Notes under the pieces: generated by a model
Told to the model about the DNA's origin: nothing
Database searches by the model: none
What the model saw: the letters and a program-made list of their open reading frames with translations, nothing else
Shown here: positions 1 through 10,608 of the stretch, one piece after another
How positions within the stretch are numbered: position 1 is the first letter of the stretch
Layout of the letters: each line of letters starts with the position of its first letter
Program-made: the position numbers and the translations under genes
Origin: Lepidurus packardi
Taxonomy: Eukaryota > Arthropoda > Branchiopoda > Notostraca > Triopsidae
Assembly: GCA_023053545.1 (NCBI GenBank)
Contig: JAKZAN010000002.1
Span: forward strand, 13,202,790-13,266,789
DNA length: 64,000 bases
Reading direction: 5' to 3'

Positions 1-1528
1 CAGTGTTTCGTAATACCCCTAAAAAAAGGGAGAAAATAATCCACTATTGTAATTAGTACATATTTTAAGCGCTTCTTCTGCACCTGGGGAAAGTTATGTG
101 TGGCGGATCGGAAAAAATGCACTTGCTTCAGAACAAGGTTTCAGAAACTTCAGAACAAGGAACATTTTTTTTTTATTATTTTTTTTTTTTTTTTAGTTAA
201 AAAAGTTCGTTAAAAAGAAATTGTTATGGGAACTTTAGGAAGCACTGAGACTGTACATTCGCAGGGCATATATCATGTGTCCATCGTGTTTTTTAAGTGT
301 ACCATCCCGCCACGTCTGTATAACTTTGAATTGCGTGAGAAAAAAAAATAATTAACCGTTACCAGCTTTAAAAACAAAAGAACAAAAAAGTAGACATTTT
401 GTGATTTTTTTTTTTTAATTGGGCTTGAGGGGAGGTTGCTAATCGTGTCGTGTGACTTTGCTAATTTACTTGGATTTTTTATTTAGAAAATTATCATGTT
501 CGAAAATGACATTTTTTATAATTTAATTTTATTTTTATTTTATTTTTATTTATTGAATAGTTTTGTGTCAGTATTGGATTTGACAGTAATTAGTTTTAAT
601 TCAGGAGACCTGTGCCCAGACTTCCAGAACGTCCGATGTTTCCAGGCAGGCCATACTAAGTTTGTTGCAACTGAAGAATTAAAAAAAAAAAAAGATATAA
701 TAGTGGTGAAAAACTGTTAAGGTATATTTAAAATTTGGAATAGTCAGTTTGAAGTTCTTCCCGATTTGCGCACCTTTCCGATTATTTTTTCTGAAATTTA
801 TTATAGATAGTTTATTTAGAGGAAAAATTATTTAATTTAAATGCAGTGGCGTTTCTTACTGTATTTGACCACGAGATTTTTTTTACACACTGGACTGTAC
901 AAAAGCGAAGATTTGAGAATTTATTTGAATAGGACCAAAAATAGTGACATTGTTATAGGATTTTCTATGAGCAGCACAACAAAGAAAGTGATGAGGTGAG
1001 TTAAATTTGGAGAGTTTGCAGTTAATAAAAACTTTTAATTTTGTTTTAATTAATTGAGCATCTAGTATTGAGCCGACACTTTTACAGAAAGTTTGAAGCC
1101 AGTTCGACACCAGCGCCGTCCTTTGGCAGGCTCCAAACTTCTGAGAAGTGGGAAATGGAATGCCTGATAAATGCTTGCATCATAATTAGTTTTTGATTTT
1201 TTGTTGGGAATACACGATTTGAGGTTAAAGAATTTGTTAATTTACTAGCAACGCGTTCGACAAAGACCTTACGTGATATCAGTAACGCAGGGAATTTATT
1301 CTCAGATGTTTTTACAATGAAAATTCAATATAATCATGCAAACTTCTAGAGAAAACAGCTAAATGTTAGATGAAGGTCCTCTGAAGGTTAGCTGGAGGTC
1401 ATATGAAGATCAAAGAAGGGCAAGTTTAGATCAAAGAAGGGCAACATTATTTAAACAAAGATTATTACTATCAGTAAATTTAAGATACAAATGCAAACTT
1501 GGTTCTCTAAAACGTTACACTTTCAAAC
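1..1528. other. AT-rich intergenic DNA
   Basis: This stretch has long A and T runs and only short open frames (under 76 codons) with low-complexity translations. I see no domain, splice pattern or RNA gene in it. The short frame at 496-720 is Phe/Leu-rich because of the T-rich composition and is not supported as a gene. Confidence 0.5.
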
Positions 1529-1816
1529 TATACTTCTTGTCACTTAATGTTTACAAATCGAAACCATAACAAAGTTTAGTTCATGGCCTGAACACAGATG
1601 GCGTTAGTGCCGAACTGGCTTCAAACTTTCCTATAGAATTTCGGCTTTAAACCAAACGCTCTTTTAAACTCAGATCTCTTTATACTTCTTGCCACTTAAT
1701 GTTTACAAATCTAAACCATAACAAAGTTTAGTTCGTGGCCTGAACACAGATGGCGTTAGTGTCGAACTGGCTTCAAACTTTCCTATAGAATTTCGGCTTT
1801 ATACCAAACGCTCTTT
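1529..1816. repeat. tandem duplication, about 136-bp unit, spaced 152 bp
   Basis: The segment at 1529-1664 is repeated almost exactly at 1681-1816. Both copies contain the strings tcacttaatgtttacaaatc (second copy gccacttaatg...) and gatggcgttagtg. A 16-bp spacer separates them. They differ by only a few substitutions, so the duplication is recent. It lies about 300 bp upstream of the first cuticle gene's TATA box. Confidence 0.85.
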
Positions 1817-2118
1817 CTGTCTGGCCGACATTGCTCTCCATTTTAGAAAGTGAAAGCTTCTGGTGTCCTTCACACTGCTCCATATACTTACGCCCGCTCC
1901 TTATCCCTTGACCACAAACAACAGAAAAGATCGCCCAACTTTCATAACACCAGAACGGGTCTTACACAAGACGTCTCAAACCTACAGACCTCTAGTCTGG
2001 GTTTTTCACTCTTATTTTTACTAGTCATTCTATTTTTCACCCTATAAACAGTTAGCCCTAAGCAAGGGCAGGGACTCCCGTCGACCTTCTCCCAGTTCCC
2101 AAACTCACATGGTTTACC

Positions 2119-2155
2119 TATAAAAAGAAACGCTGCACTAACCATCAGTATCAGT
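2119..2155 (+). promoter_or_regulatory. core promoter of cuticle gene 1 (TATA box plus initiator)
   Basis: TATAAAAA lies at 2119-2126. Two arthropod initiator matches TCAGT follow at 2145-2149 and 2151-2155, that is 28-34 bp downstream, the normal spacing. The start codon follows at 2194, giving a 5' UTR of about 40 nt. The second cuticle gene has the same arrangement. Confidence 0.7.
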
Positions 2156-2193
2156 TCATTCCTAGCTGAAAAGCCCTTCCTCTCCTCCCAACC

Positions 2194-2939
2194 ATGAAGG
2201 TAAAAGAAATACAATTGAAAAACTATAAAGTTCTTCGTACTAAATTCTAACTTAAAAACTTTCGTTTTTCGTTCATTCAAACTTAGATCTTTATCCTCGC
2301 CGCTTTGGTCGCTGCCGTCGCCGCTGTTGATGTTTACAACAAGCCCGCGTACCCCCAACAAGCCTACCCTCAGGCTTACCCCGCCAAGGCTTATGAATAC
2401 GTAAGTTTTTCACCAAAACTTTAAAAACCAAATGAATTAACTTGAATCCATAAGCAAAGCTAGAAAAAACTAAGAAAGTATAAAATAATAAATTATAATA
2501 TAATTAACTTAATTCACAATATTAACTAATTTAAATGACTTTTTTAAATTTATTTTTCAGCCGGCCATGCCTTACAACTTCAACTGGGCCGTCGATGACC
2601 AACCATCTTACAACCACTATTCCCACTCCCAGAACAGCGAGGGTAAGACCACCTCTGGATCCTACAAGGTTTTGTTGCCCGATGGCCGTACCCAGACTGT
2701 TACTTACAAGGATGAAGGTTATGGTTTGGTAGCTGATGTTACATACGACAGGTAAGTCGAGCTAAAATTGGCGTTTTTAAACTAAAGAAAAAGACGTTTA
2801 ATATCTGTGATGTATTTGCAGTTATGCCGCCGAGTACAAACCCGCCTACAAACCGGCCTACAAGCCCGCCACCTATGTTGCTGCCCCCGCAGTTTACCCC
2901 GCCCAACCTGCCTACGTTGCCGCCCCCGCTAAATACTAA
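2194..2939 (+). CDS. cuticular protein with RR (Rebers-Riddiford) chitin-binding domain, copy 1
   Basis: This is a secreted structural protein of the chitinous exoskeleton. The CDS joins 2194-2199, 2287-2400, 2561-2751 and 2822-2939, about 142 residues. Exon 1 codes only Met-Lys. Exon 2 completes a signal peptide (core IFILAALVAAVAAV) and a Tyr/Pro/Ala-rich linker. Exon 3 carries the whole RR module, seen as GSYKVLLPDGRTQTVTYKDE followed by GYGLVADV, the pattern of pro-resilin-like and RR-2-like arthropod cuticle proteins. Exon 4 is a YKPA repeat tail. All introns are GT-AG (87, 160 and 70 bp) and the phases agree. The Met-Lys micro-exon before the signal peptide is typical of cuticle genes. 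A paralogue with the same structure lies at 48743-49490. No exact AATAAA was found just downstream. Confidence 0.93.
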
Positions 2940-3371
2940 AGCATTTGAAAGATTTCAAGTGCTGTGCTGTGTTGTGTGAATGTGTGGAATAATTTAATTC
3001 TATAAATATATAGAAATCTGACTGCAAAATTCCCTTCTTGAAGAATCTTATTTAATTTCACTGAAGCATTTTAAGAATCTTATGGGTTCTTATTAAAAAG
3101 AACTCTATATTGATCTAAAAGAAAAGAAACGACCACATGTATTATAACTGTTAATTTGAAAGGAATAAAATTGTTTCCTAAGAAAAGAATATAGATAATA
3201 TCCATCAACTTCTAAACAGTTTTTTTTAAGTTTTTTAGGCAGGTTGATATAACTGCTTGTAGGCGGGTGTTGAACAGCGAATGAGTTGCGGGAGAAGAAA
3301 AAGAGTCTAATACATAGCAGGACTATGTATTGCAACACAATACATAGTCCAGCTCTTACCCAATGGCCGGG
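2940..3371. other. 3' flank of cuticle gene 1 with a perfect hairpin
   Basis: No gene is seen. A perfect 13-bp stem lies at 3320-3332 and 3338-3350 (ggactatgtattg / caatacatagtcc, 5-nt loop), just before the broken HEPN/Sel1 copy. It may be a local inversion duplicate. Confidence 0.5.
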
Positions 3372-3710
3372 TAAGCGAGGCGTCCGTCCTGCTACGTATT
3401 GTGTTGCAATGATGTACTATGATGGTTTGGGTGTCGAGATGAGTACTCTTATGGTAATAACAAATTCCTTTCTATACCAATACATATCTAACGTTCCAAT
3501 AAACCATTTTGGGGGTACAATGCATTCTTTATCCAAGTTAGGGAAAAAACTACGAGTGTAAACTACAAAACTAAGAGTATTCAGCATCTGCTTTGGGATG
3601 TGAAAGAATTGTACCTCCTCAATGAAAACTTGTATACAGGCTTTCTATTGGTACAAGCGCGCTGCAGACATGGAATTCGGTCCGTCTGCTAACAATCTTG
3701 CTGTCATGTA
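3372..3710 (+). pseudogene. fragment of a third HEPN-TPR-Sel1-MYND gene copy
   Basis: The DNA matches the exon 1/intron/exon 2 junction of the complete copy at 42980-43330: AMMYYDGLGVEMSTLM, then a gtaataac donor, a diverged intron and a ctatacag acceptor followed by FYWYKRAADMEFGPSANNLA. Because the intron is kept, this is a DNA-level duplication, not a retrocopy. The left edge is near 3372. The right edge is cut at a TA dinucleotide by the MITE that starts at 3711. The HEPN, TPR and MYND parts are absent, so it is non-functional. Confidence 0.85.
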
Positions 3711-4099
3711 CAGTGCTGAGCCAAAAAAATGAGACACAGAAAACCACAGAGGTCTAATCAGGCCTCTCGAGGCTGATTTACCCTCATTAGGTGGCGAAAG
3801 CGATTAAAGCAATCGCTTACAAGGTGAAAATAGGCCAAGGAATGTTATAATGCAAAATAAGTGAGATCCACTATTGAAAGTATAGAAAGTATTGAAAGTA
3901 TAGTAGCCTGTTGGCTTCTTTTCCAGGCTGCTTGTCAATCTCTGAGGAGGATGAACTTTCGGTTACATTCTTCCTCGAACAATACAATTATTAATAGTTG
4001 GTTTAAGCTCTTGCACTACCTAATGAAGGTTAATCAGCCTCGAGAGGCCTGATTAGACCTCTGTGGTTTTCTGTGTCTCATTTTTTTGGCTCAGCACTG
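3711..4099. mobile_element. MITE with CAGTGCTGAGC termini (Tc1/mariner type)
   Basis: The element begins CAGTGCTGAGCC at 3711 and ends GGCTCAGCACTG at 4099. Inverted terminal repeats are about 85 bp, with a conserved block around cctctcgaggctgattta. TA flanks both sides (3709-3710 and 4100-4101), the target duplication of Tc1/mariner elements. The 389-bp body has no coding capacity. Related ends occur at 22300-22401, 24613-24735, 29190-29259 and 36647-36769. Confidence 0.85.
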
Positions 4100-4101
4100 T
4101 A

Positions 4102-4660
4102 CAGTACTGAAATTAAGTATCGTTCCTATGGTTTTCGAAATTGACCAATCACAGCGCTTTTCCACTGTTTGGATGGGTTTTTCCATTGCTTGCCTACTTC
4201 TACGCTCAGGTAGGGTTCTCAACAAGTCCCTCCTAGTCCCCAGTTAATTAAAGAGCAGGTCAGTCAATTAAATGCTCCTTAGTAGCGAAGCTAATCCCTT
4301 TTCCCTGACAAACAAAAGGTCAAAGCAAAGAAAATGCTTGGCGACCATCAATCCAGAAACTTTATTTTTCATCAATAGCTAGTATGACCCCCCCCCCCCG
4401 TTCTCCCGACACTCTTCCAATCTCCTAGGCATAGATGCTGCCAGCTTGGACCAGAAGTCAATGTTGTCTGACATCTTATCCCACACACGCTCGGCCTCCG
4501 CAAACAATTGTTCTGCATTTCGCACGTTAAAACTAATTAAATAAAAATTAAAAATGGATATCTATATTTAAGGATGTTAGTTATACTTCATATTTTTTTT
4601 CAGCTCAGCCCAAGCATTTTCGATAGGATTTAGGTCGGGTGACTTGGGGGGGTGCGGTAG
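4102..4660 (-). mobile_element. truncated Tc1/mariner element, 3' part only
   Basis: The segment starts with the terminal repeat CAGTACTGAAATT directly at the TA that flanks the MITE. It is the reverse complement of the 3' end of the full element at 22404-24605: long terminal repeat, poly-C tract, last transposase exon, intron, and the codons around NPIENAW. It stops matching at 4660. Its terminal repeat keeps about 60 bp that the right end of the full copies has lost. Confidence 0.85.
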
Positions 4661-5103
4661 ACAATTGGCAAAAGAACGGTCCCCAAGACCATCCAGAACG
4701 ATCCCAGGCTCCAAATAAGGCGAAATGAACGTGTGGGACGAGTTTGAAGCCCAAAAGTGCGAGTTGGTTCACACAAGAGAGGAAAAGGAAGCTGGTACAG
4801 TGTTTAGGGATCGTTGCGGTGGCGAGTTTGTGCAAAACCAAGCCGATGTTGAGGAAAGCGAACATTACTGAAGAAATAATAATGTCTTTAGCATTCCTTG
4901 ATCACTCTGAAATGGCAAATTATAAGGTTATAGTAGACATACTTAGGAAAATGGCGAGAACAGCTGCTCCGTAAAACCAAATGGGAGGCAATGGTGCGAA
5001 ACTAAACCAGTGCGAATGAACCAAGTAAATCACGTCGGTTTGAGTTTTGTCGGGTAGTCGCGCACTGGGTCGGTTTGGCCAATCATCGGTCCATTCCGAC
5101 TCC
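4661..5103. other. unassigned DNA beside the Tc1 remnant
   Basis: The similarity to the full Tc1 copies ends at 4660. A minus-strand open frame continues (4605-4865), but I cannot assign it; it may be a more diverged transposase segment or chance. Nothing else is recognisable. Confidence 0.3.
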
Positions 5104-5740
5104 ATTGCGGTGAATTTGAACGTCGTTTGTAAGCTGGCTCGTCGTCGAGCTCGCTCAGTAGACTGAGAGAGAATCTGTTCTGAGTTCTGAAGTTCTGAGT
5201 ATTGAAAGCACAATTAAAGAGACATCGAGGAGGAGAAAGAAAAGCTTGTTTGCTGTTAATCCAATTACGGAAAGAGAGTATAGGGATTCATTTCCTTTTT
5301 AGTTCAATAGGTAGAATTTCCATGGACTGTATTAGCTTTAAGCTTCTTGTGCTTGCTAAGCTTTGTTTTCTTAGATTGACTTGGTTATTTTCATAGCTAA
5401 CATCTTTTGATTTTGTATAGCTTCAGCTTGATCTTCCTGCGCTCATGGTTTATTTATTTTGAGAGTATGTGATTTATTTTGTATTAATTATTTCATTTAC
5501 GAAACTACATGGCACTCTCTACAACAATTTCTTCAAATGGTATTTTGCTTGACCGCCAAACGCTACGTGTTTTACACATTCATAAGAATTTCAGTGAACT
5601 AATTAGACAGAATTAAAACTCGTACATATCACGCTTTCATATCCATCACGTTCTATCATTCTGAATAATGGCAAAAGCAGACTGACTTCAAATAATAGTA
5701 AATAATAATTTCACACAGTCATAACTATATAGTTATATAG

Positions 5741-5830
5741 CATATGTTATAGCATATATAGCATATATAGCATATATAGCAGTGATAGCATATATAGCAT
5801 ACATAGCATATAAAGCATAACATATGTTAT
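5741..5830. repeat. short-unit (tatagca) repeat at the 3' end of HEPN gene copy 1
   Basis: Units of about 8-9 bp (atagcatat) are repeated roughly ten times. The other arm lacks this expansion. The repeat now codes the LYM-rich C-terminal tail of copy 1. Confidence 0.8.
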
Positions 5831-8800
5831 AGACCGGGGTTTCATCCGGGTTTTCAACAGCTTGCACATAAGCTTATGTTTCAAAATATTACGATCATGG
5901 GTTTGACAGTATTCGGAGCAATAGGCATGTTTCAATTGGCAATCACAAATAATAGGGGCCTTCTCTTCACCACAAGACTGGCATGGGCGTTCACTAGGAT
6001 TCGCTTTGCGTAAGATGAGCGATTTAGGATCGTCAACGAGAATCACGGGTCCTCGATAAGACGTGCATGTAGTCAAGTATGGCTGCCGAATGGAAACTTT
6101 GGCGCCGAACTTGATCCTCTGGTCGCCTTCTGCATTGTAACAGAAACCAAGTATGACATCTCCTCTAGTGTCTTCTAAAACAAAAGCAACACCAAATGCT
6201 GACAATGTTGCCGGGTCGTCAATAATAGTACCGTCAATGACGTAACCTTCATAAAGTTTATCCACCGTAGGATTCATTTCCAATATTGTGATAGATGTTA
6301 AGTCATCGGGATCACAAGGATCACATTGTACGCCACGGGGGGGAATATAAGCTCGATTAAGCTTAGCTGGATCCGATGGACTGAGATCCCAATAGATTGC
6401 TCGATGCTCAATTATAGCCCGCACTCGAACTGGATCCGTCAGTCTATCTGACTTATGCACTTTTGTGCTACGCAAGGATTTCGAAGAAAAACTCCTTTTT
6501 TCTTTATCTGTTTCCTCCGTCATTTCAAAGTACGCCCTAATCAAGTTCTTAACTTTGGAAAGTTTTTCATAAGGAAGGAAACAAGGCAGCAATTGCTTCT
6601 CACTCTCCAATCCTTTCTCATAGTAGGTTCTTACCATGTTGTCGATTGGACGAATGTCTTTCTTCAAACTTTCTTTCAGAGTGATTTCTGCCATTTTGTA
6701 GTACGCTTCTGGGACAAACATATGATCTTCAGGCGCACGGTCAACAAATACCTTGAAGCAATCTATCACGTTCTTCATGTGTGCATGTTTTTCGCCAAAG
6801 ACACAATTTGTCATAAGAGCTTTGGCGAACATAAGTAACAAGTTCTTTGGAAACAAATCCAAACCCTTTTGCGCTTGTTTTATGCCTTCATCGAAATGCC
6901 TCTGATCGATAAGCATGCTGACTAAAATCTCGTAGAAAATCGAAACTTTCGGGTACATACTTATGCACTTTTCAAGGAACTTGACGTTTTCTTCAGGAGA
7001 ACCACTTTGTAATCGTGCGTAGCATATTCTCGCGTAACGATCCATGTCGCAAATTTGATCTTTCAATTCGTATAGCTTTTTCTTCACAATGTCCACCAGT
7101 AAAGTAAAATGTTTTCGCTTCTCAATCACGGAAACGCATAACGCTGTCTCAACGCATAGGGCAAATTCTCTAATTATAGTATCACCAATTGTAGCGTCTG
7201 GGGATTCTTCATATCTACATAGCCCATTTACTGCTGACTCATAATGTTCAATTGTTTTGCGGACCTGTTGCCCATAGACTTGACCTTGCGAAGCGTATTC
7301 TTTTGTTTCGTTATATGTGTTTGTGTCGTGCTTATAAATGCTAGGCCATTTTTTTGGAGACGAGACACTTATTCGCCAACGAGCATCGAAGAACAAGAAT
7401 CTCTCCATTCTGTCTTCATCAGACAATTTGCTCGGATGAAGATTCTCTTCCTGCTCCCATTCTAAAGCATCGGCTATGTCTAAACTTGTTTTTTCTTCTC
7501 GTTCTTTGCATTCGGCCTCGAATCCTTGTTGAAATGAGGTTGATGGGATTTGCTCTCCTTTAACAGCAAATTCGAACCATTTCCGTGCTTGTTCAACGTC
7601 TTGTATCCACAGATAATAAGAAGCTAAAGCAAGCATTGCAGGTGCATGTTTGCGTTGAGCTGCCAGTTTCCAGTATTGTGCACTTTTTACTATTTCTTCA
7701 GGAATTCCCATGCCGATCATATACATGGCAGCGAGATTGTAGGCAGACGGACCGAACCCCAGGTTAGCAGCGCGCTTGTACCAATAGAAAGCCTGTATAG
7801 AAGAAGTTTGAATTTAGTGGCTAATTCTTTCACATCATCTTTCACATCGCGAAGCATATTCTAAATGCTATTTGGGAACTACTCTTACTGTTTTCCCTAA
7901 CTTGCATTATACGAATGCATTATACGCACAAAAAACTGTTATTGGAACGTTATATATTCATTGATATACGAAAGAATTCGTTATTACCATAGGAACGTTC
8001 TTCTCGACACCCACACCTTCATAGTACATCATTGCAGTACAATGCATGGCAGGAAGGACGCCCTCGTTTTCCAGACCATTTAAGATTTTCGGCATGTTAG
8101 CGGCTTTCCGGAACAGTTGGAACGCCCTACGATAATCCTTCTTAACCCCTAGCCCCTTTTGGGTTAAACGTGCCAGTACGTAGATTGCTCGAGCTTTTCC
8201 TTCGTCCGCAGCTTTAGTAAAGTGGTTCGCTACCGCTTCAAAATCTACGACGATATCTATTCCAAAGCGATACCAAGTGTCTTCTACTTCAATTCCCATC
8301 TTCTTCAATTTGCCTACAAATTCCTCTTGTAACTCTTCAGTAATCTTTTCCTTCCGATTTTGGATGACTTTTTCCAGCATCAAGTCAATGCTCAGCGGAT
8401 GCTCATCCAAAGGAAAATACAGCCTCAAGTCAATGCTCAGCGGATGCTCATCCAAAGTATCCATTATCAATTCAATCCTCAGCGGATTCTTATCCCAAGT
8501 ATATATATTTTCTTTTTGTTGTTGACTATTCTTATGCTCCTGTTTTTGATTTTGGCCAGGTTCCTGACGACGTTCGCCTCTTCGTGTATGTTTTTGAAGA
8601 ACCATAGTAACTATCCGTTTTCGTGCAAGTTCCTGCCGACAGTCGTCTCTTCGTGTCCTTATAATCTCCATAGACGGATCCCAGCTCAAAGCTTCGTCAT
8701 AGGCTTCAATAGCCTCCTCGTAATTCTCCAACAGCTTGTATGCATCACCTAAACGCCACTGAGCTTCAATCCACACGGGATGCAAACGGGCCGCTTCTTT

Positions 8801-9544
8801 CGCGTCGTCCACAGCACGCTCGGCACGCTCTGCGAAATCCTTCCGTTTCTTGTTTTGCTCCTCTTTCGCCATCTGGACGAAGGCCGCAGAACGATAGCAG
8901 CACAGAACGCCCCGGTCGGCTTCCGTAAGCGAGACAATCGTGAGAGCGTTATCAAAGTTCTCAATAGCTTGCGCATAAGCTGCGCTCCTGAACGCTGCGT
9001 TGGCTTCTTCTATTAGTTTGTTGGCTTCGGCGTTCAAAACGCGCGGGAAAAAAACGGAAGAGGGATCGGAAGTACGGAACTTGATTTTCTCCTCAATCTC
9101 GTCAATCCGGGCGGTAGGCACATTAAGGAACGACAGAAGGGTAATCAAAGTTTGCCACTTGTGGCAGAATTCTTCTTCAGGGATAATCTTGGAAGAGCGA
9201 TGGGCTAAATCGTTTCTTATTTCAACTGCGGCTTTCATCCGCTCTTTTTGTTCGTCCGAAACCCATTCGCTGTTTAACGAACGTAAGACATGGGAAACGG
9301 CGGTCAGATCCCAATTCTCAATGTCTCCTTTGTCGATTTTATTCCGTACAGAACCGCTGGCATTTTTGTAATCCTTCTTTCCAATAGTTTCCTTAAGGAA
9401 AGTTATAGACTCGGGAGAGCCGTCCCAATTGTAGCCACGCACCTTTTTCCATTTTTCCAGTAACAATTTTTGAAGCTCTGGTGTTACGTAATCCACCAAA
9501 AAATGCAACTTAAGCCAGTTTAAGATCTCACCCAACCGTTCCAT
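5747..9544 (-). CDS. HEPN-TPR-Sel1-MYND multidomain protein, copy 1
   Basis: The CDS is complement(join(5747-7792, 7988-9544)), about 1200 residues, with one 195-bp GT-AG intron inside a Sel1 repeat. I chose the ATG at 9544 (aaaaaATGG context); the frame stays open to 9721 but without another ATG. Residues ~1-140 form a helical domain with RNDLAH at 110-115, the RNxxxH motif of HEPN RNase-type domains, closest to the DZIP3/hRUL138 type by the upstream WDLT segment. TPR repeats follow (~150-320), then a Gln/Lys-rich linker, Sel1-like repeats (~440-600) and further TPR-like helices. A C-terminal MYND zinc finger begins CQSCGEEKAPIICDC and continues through CSEYC to H/C ligands. Relative to copy 2 one extra base near the end loses the stop and adds a repeat-coded tail of about 25 residues. 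Inference: RNA-cleaving or ubiquitin/chaperone-linked regulator; function unknown. Confidence 0.82.
8380..8457 (-). repeat. in-frame tandem duplication coding DEHPLSIDL twice
   Basis: A 33-bp unit (tcaagtcaatgctcagcgga...) occurs at 8380-8412 and 8425-8457 in the linker of HEPN copy 1. Copy 2 (near 42640) has a single unit. The frame is kept, so the linker tolerates length change. Confidence 0.8.
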
Positions 9545-9983
9545 TTTTTTATCGTTTTGTTTGCTAAATCGAACTTGATAGTTGTATTGGAATAATGAAC
9601 TTGTTAGCAGCCCAGCAGTCACTCGGCTAAACAAGCAACAGGAACAGGGTGTGGTCTTCCAAAAAAGCTCCAAGGCCAAGGCAGTCGCTTTCAAAAAACT
9701 AGAGATGACAAGATGCAGCAATTAAGGATATTATTTTCACTGCATATCGCTGTAAATTTGGAGGTTTAATTGCAACTGCGTTATATTTAGTTTAATTACG
9801 GAGCTCATTATTACAATGTGTGAATTAGATTATACTAAATAAAATTACGTGTGGCAGTATTATACCAGTTGTCTGTATAGCAGGACAAATGGCAAGAGAG
9901 CCAATGGCAAACGAAAAATCCTCGCAAGAAGACGTTGATTGATGATTTGTTGATTTGATGATTGATGATTTGTTTGTTGTTGA

Positions 9984-10047
9984 TTTGGGTGGGATGGAGC
10001 TTTACTGATTGCATCTTGGCAATGGGTAAAGCTCCATCCCACCCAAA
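9984..10047. repeat. perfect 22-bp inverted repeat upstream of HEPN copy 1
   Basis: The arms tttgggtgggatggagcttt+ac at 9984-10005 and its reverse complement at 10026-10047 enclose a 20-nt loop. The same hairpin is kept in the other duplicated segment near 41043-41106. It lies about 450 bp upstream of the start codon. Confidence 0.8.
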
Positions 10048-10157
10048 AGAGAACAGAAAACAGCCAGTGAGTGTTGAGGGCAACGAGGTTAAATTAATTC
10101 AAATATTATTCAAATACATGTTTCGATTGCTTTGTTACTAGCCACCTTCCATTTTCG

Positions 10158-10219
10158 TATGTCATTAATGACATATGAGCTTGTTCATCATGCCGTGTCA
10201 TTGACACGGCATGATGAAC
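10158..10219. repeat. pair of palindromes, present only in the left arm
   Basis: A perfect 18-bp palindrome (tatgtcattaatgacata, 10158-10175) is followed by 18-bp arms at 10183-10200 and 10202-10219 around a single base. The corresponding place near 40905-40935 in the other arm has only one half, so about 37 bp were gained here or lost there. Confidence 0.75.
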
Positions 10220-10377
10220 GATGCGAAAGAACGAAAATAAGAAAATGGCATCAGTCCAAACAATGTTGTTGGCAAACAAATTCGCAGCTTGTAAATCTAG
10301 TTTTTTTTTTATTTATGAAAGATCTTATTTTCTTGTTTCTAGCAAGGCTGAAACCGGCAAACTCGGTATCAGCCCAG

Positions 10378-10608
10378 CTAGAAGCAATACAGATTAGATA
10401 ATGTTGGGGGGATATATATGTATGTATCCAGTCTTCTCTGTTGGAAGACAAGACACGATGTCACCAACACCAAAAGCACGAAAAACCAAACTGAACTGGA
10501 TAAAGTTAGCATTATCAGGTTGAAATTCGCTTTAGAAAAGACGAAAATGTATATGGCGATTGTGAAAATGAATCCGCAAAGCATTACCGTTTTCTGAAAA
10601 AGAAACAT
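10378..10608 (-). CDS. possible small two-helix membrane protein (hypothetical)
   Basis: A 76-codon frame starting with ATG codes two hydrophobic stretches (CGFIFTIAIYIFVF and SVWFFVLLVLVTSCLVF). The same peptide is present in the inverted copy at 40437-40748. Because the two arms are nearly identical in non-coding DNA too, conservation is no proof of coding. It could equally be an exon of a longer gene or chance. Confidence 0.25.
   Translation of the reverse strand: MFLFQKTVMLCGFIFTIAIYIFVFSKANFNLIMLTLSSSVWFFVLLVLVTSCLVFQQRRLDTYIYIPPTLSNLYCF

Noticed and set aside
4605-4865. 86-codon minus-strand frame next to the Tc1 remnant as a gene
   Set aside because: Its first part is out of frame with the known transposase and the rest has no recognised domain.
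9545-9721. 59-residue N-terminal extension of HEPN copy 1 (and 41370-41546 of copy 2)
   Set aside because: The frame is open but begins with TTG, not ATG; the ATG at 9544/41547 has a good context. Treated as leader.
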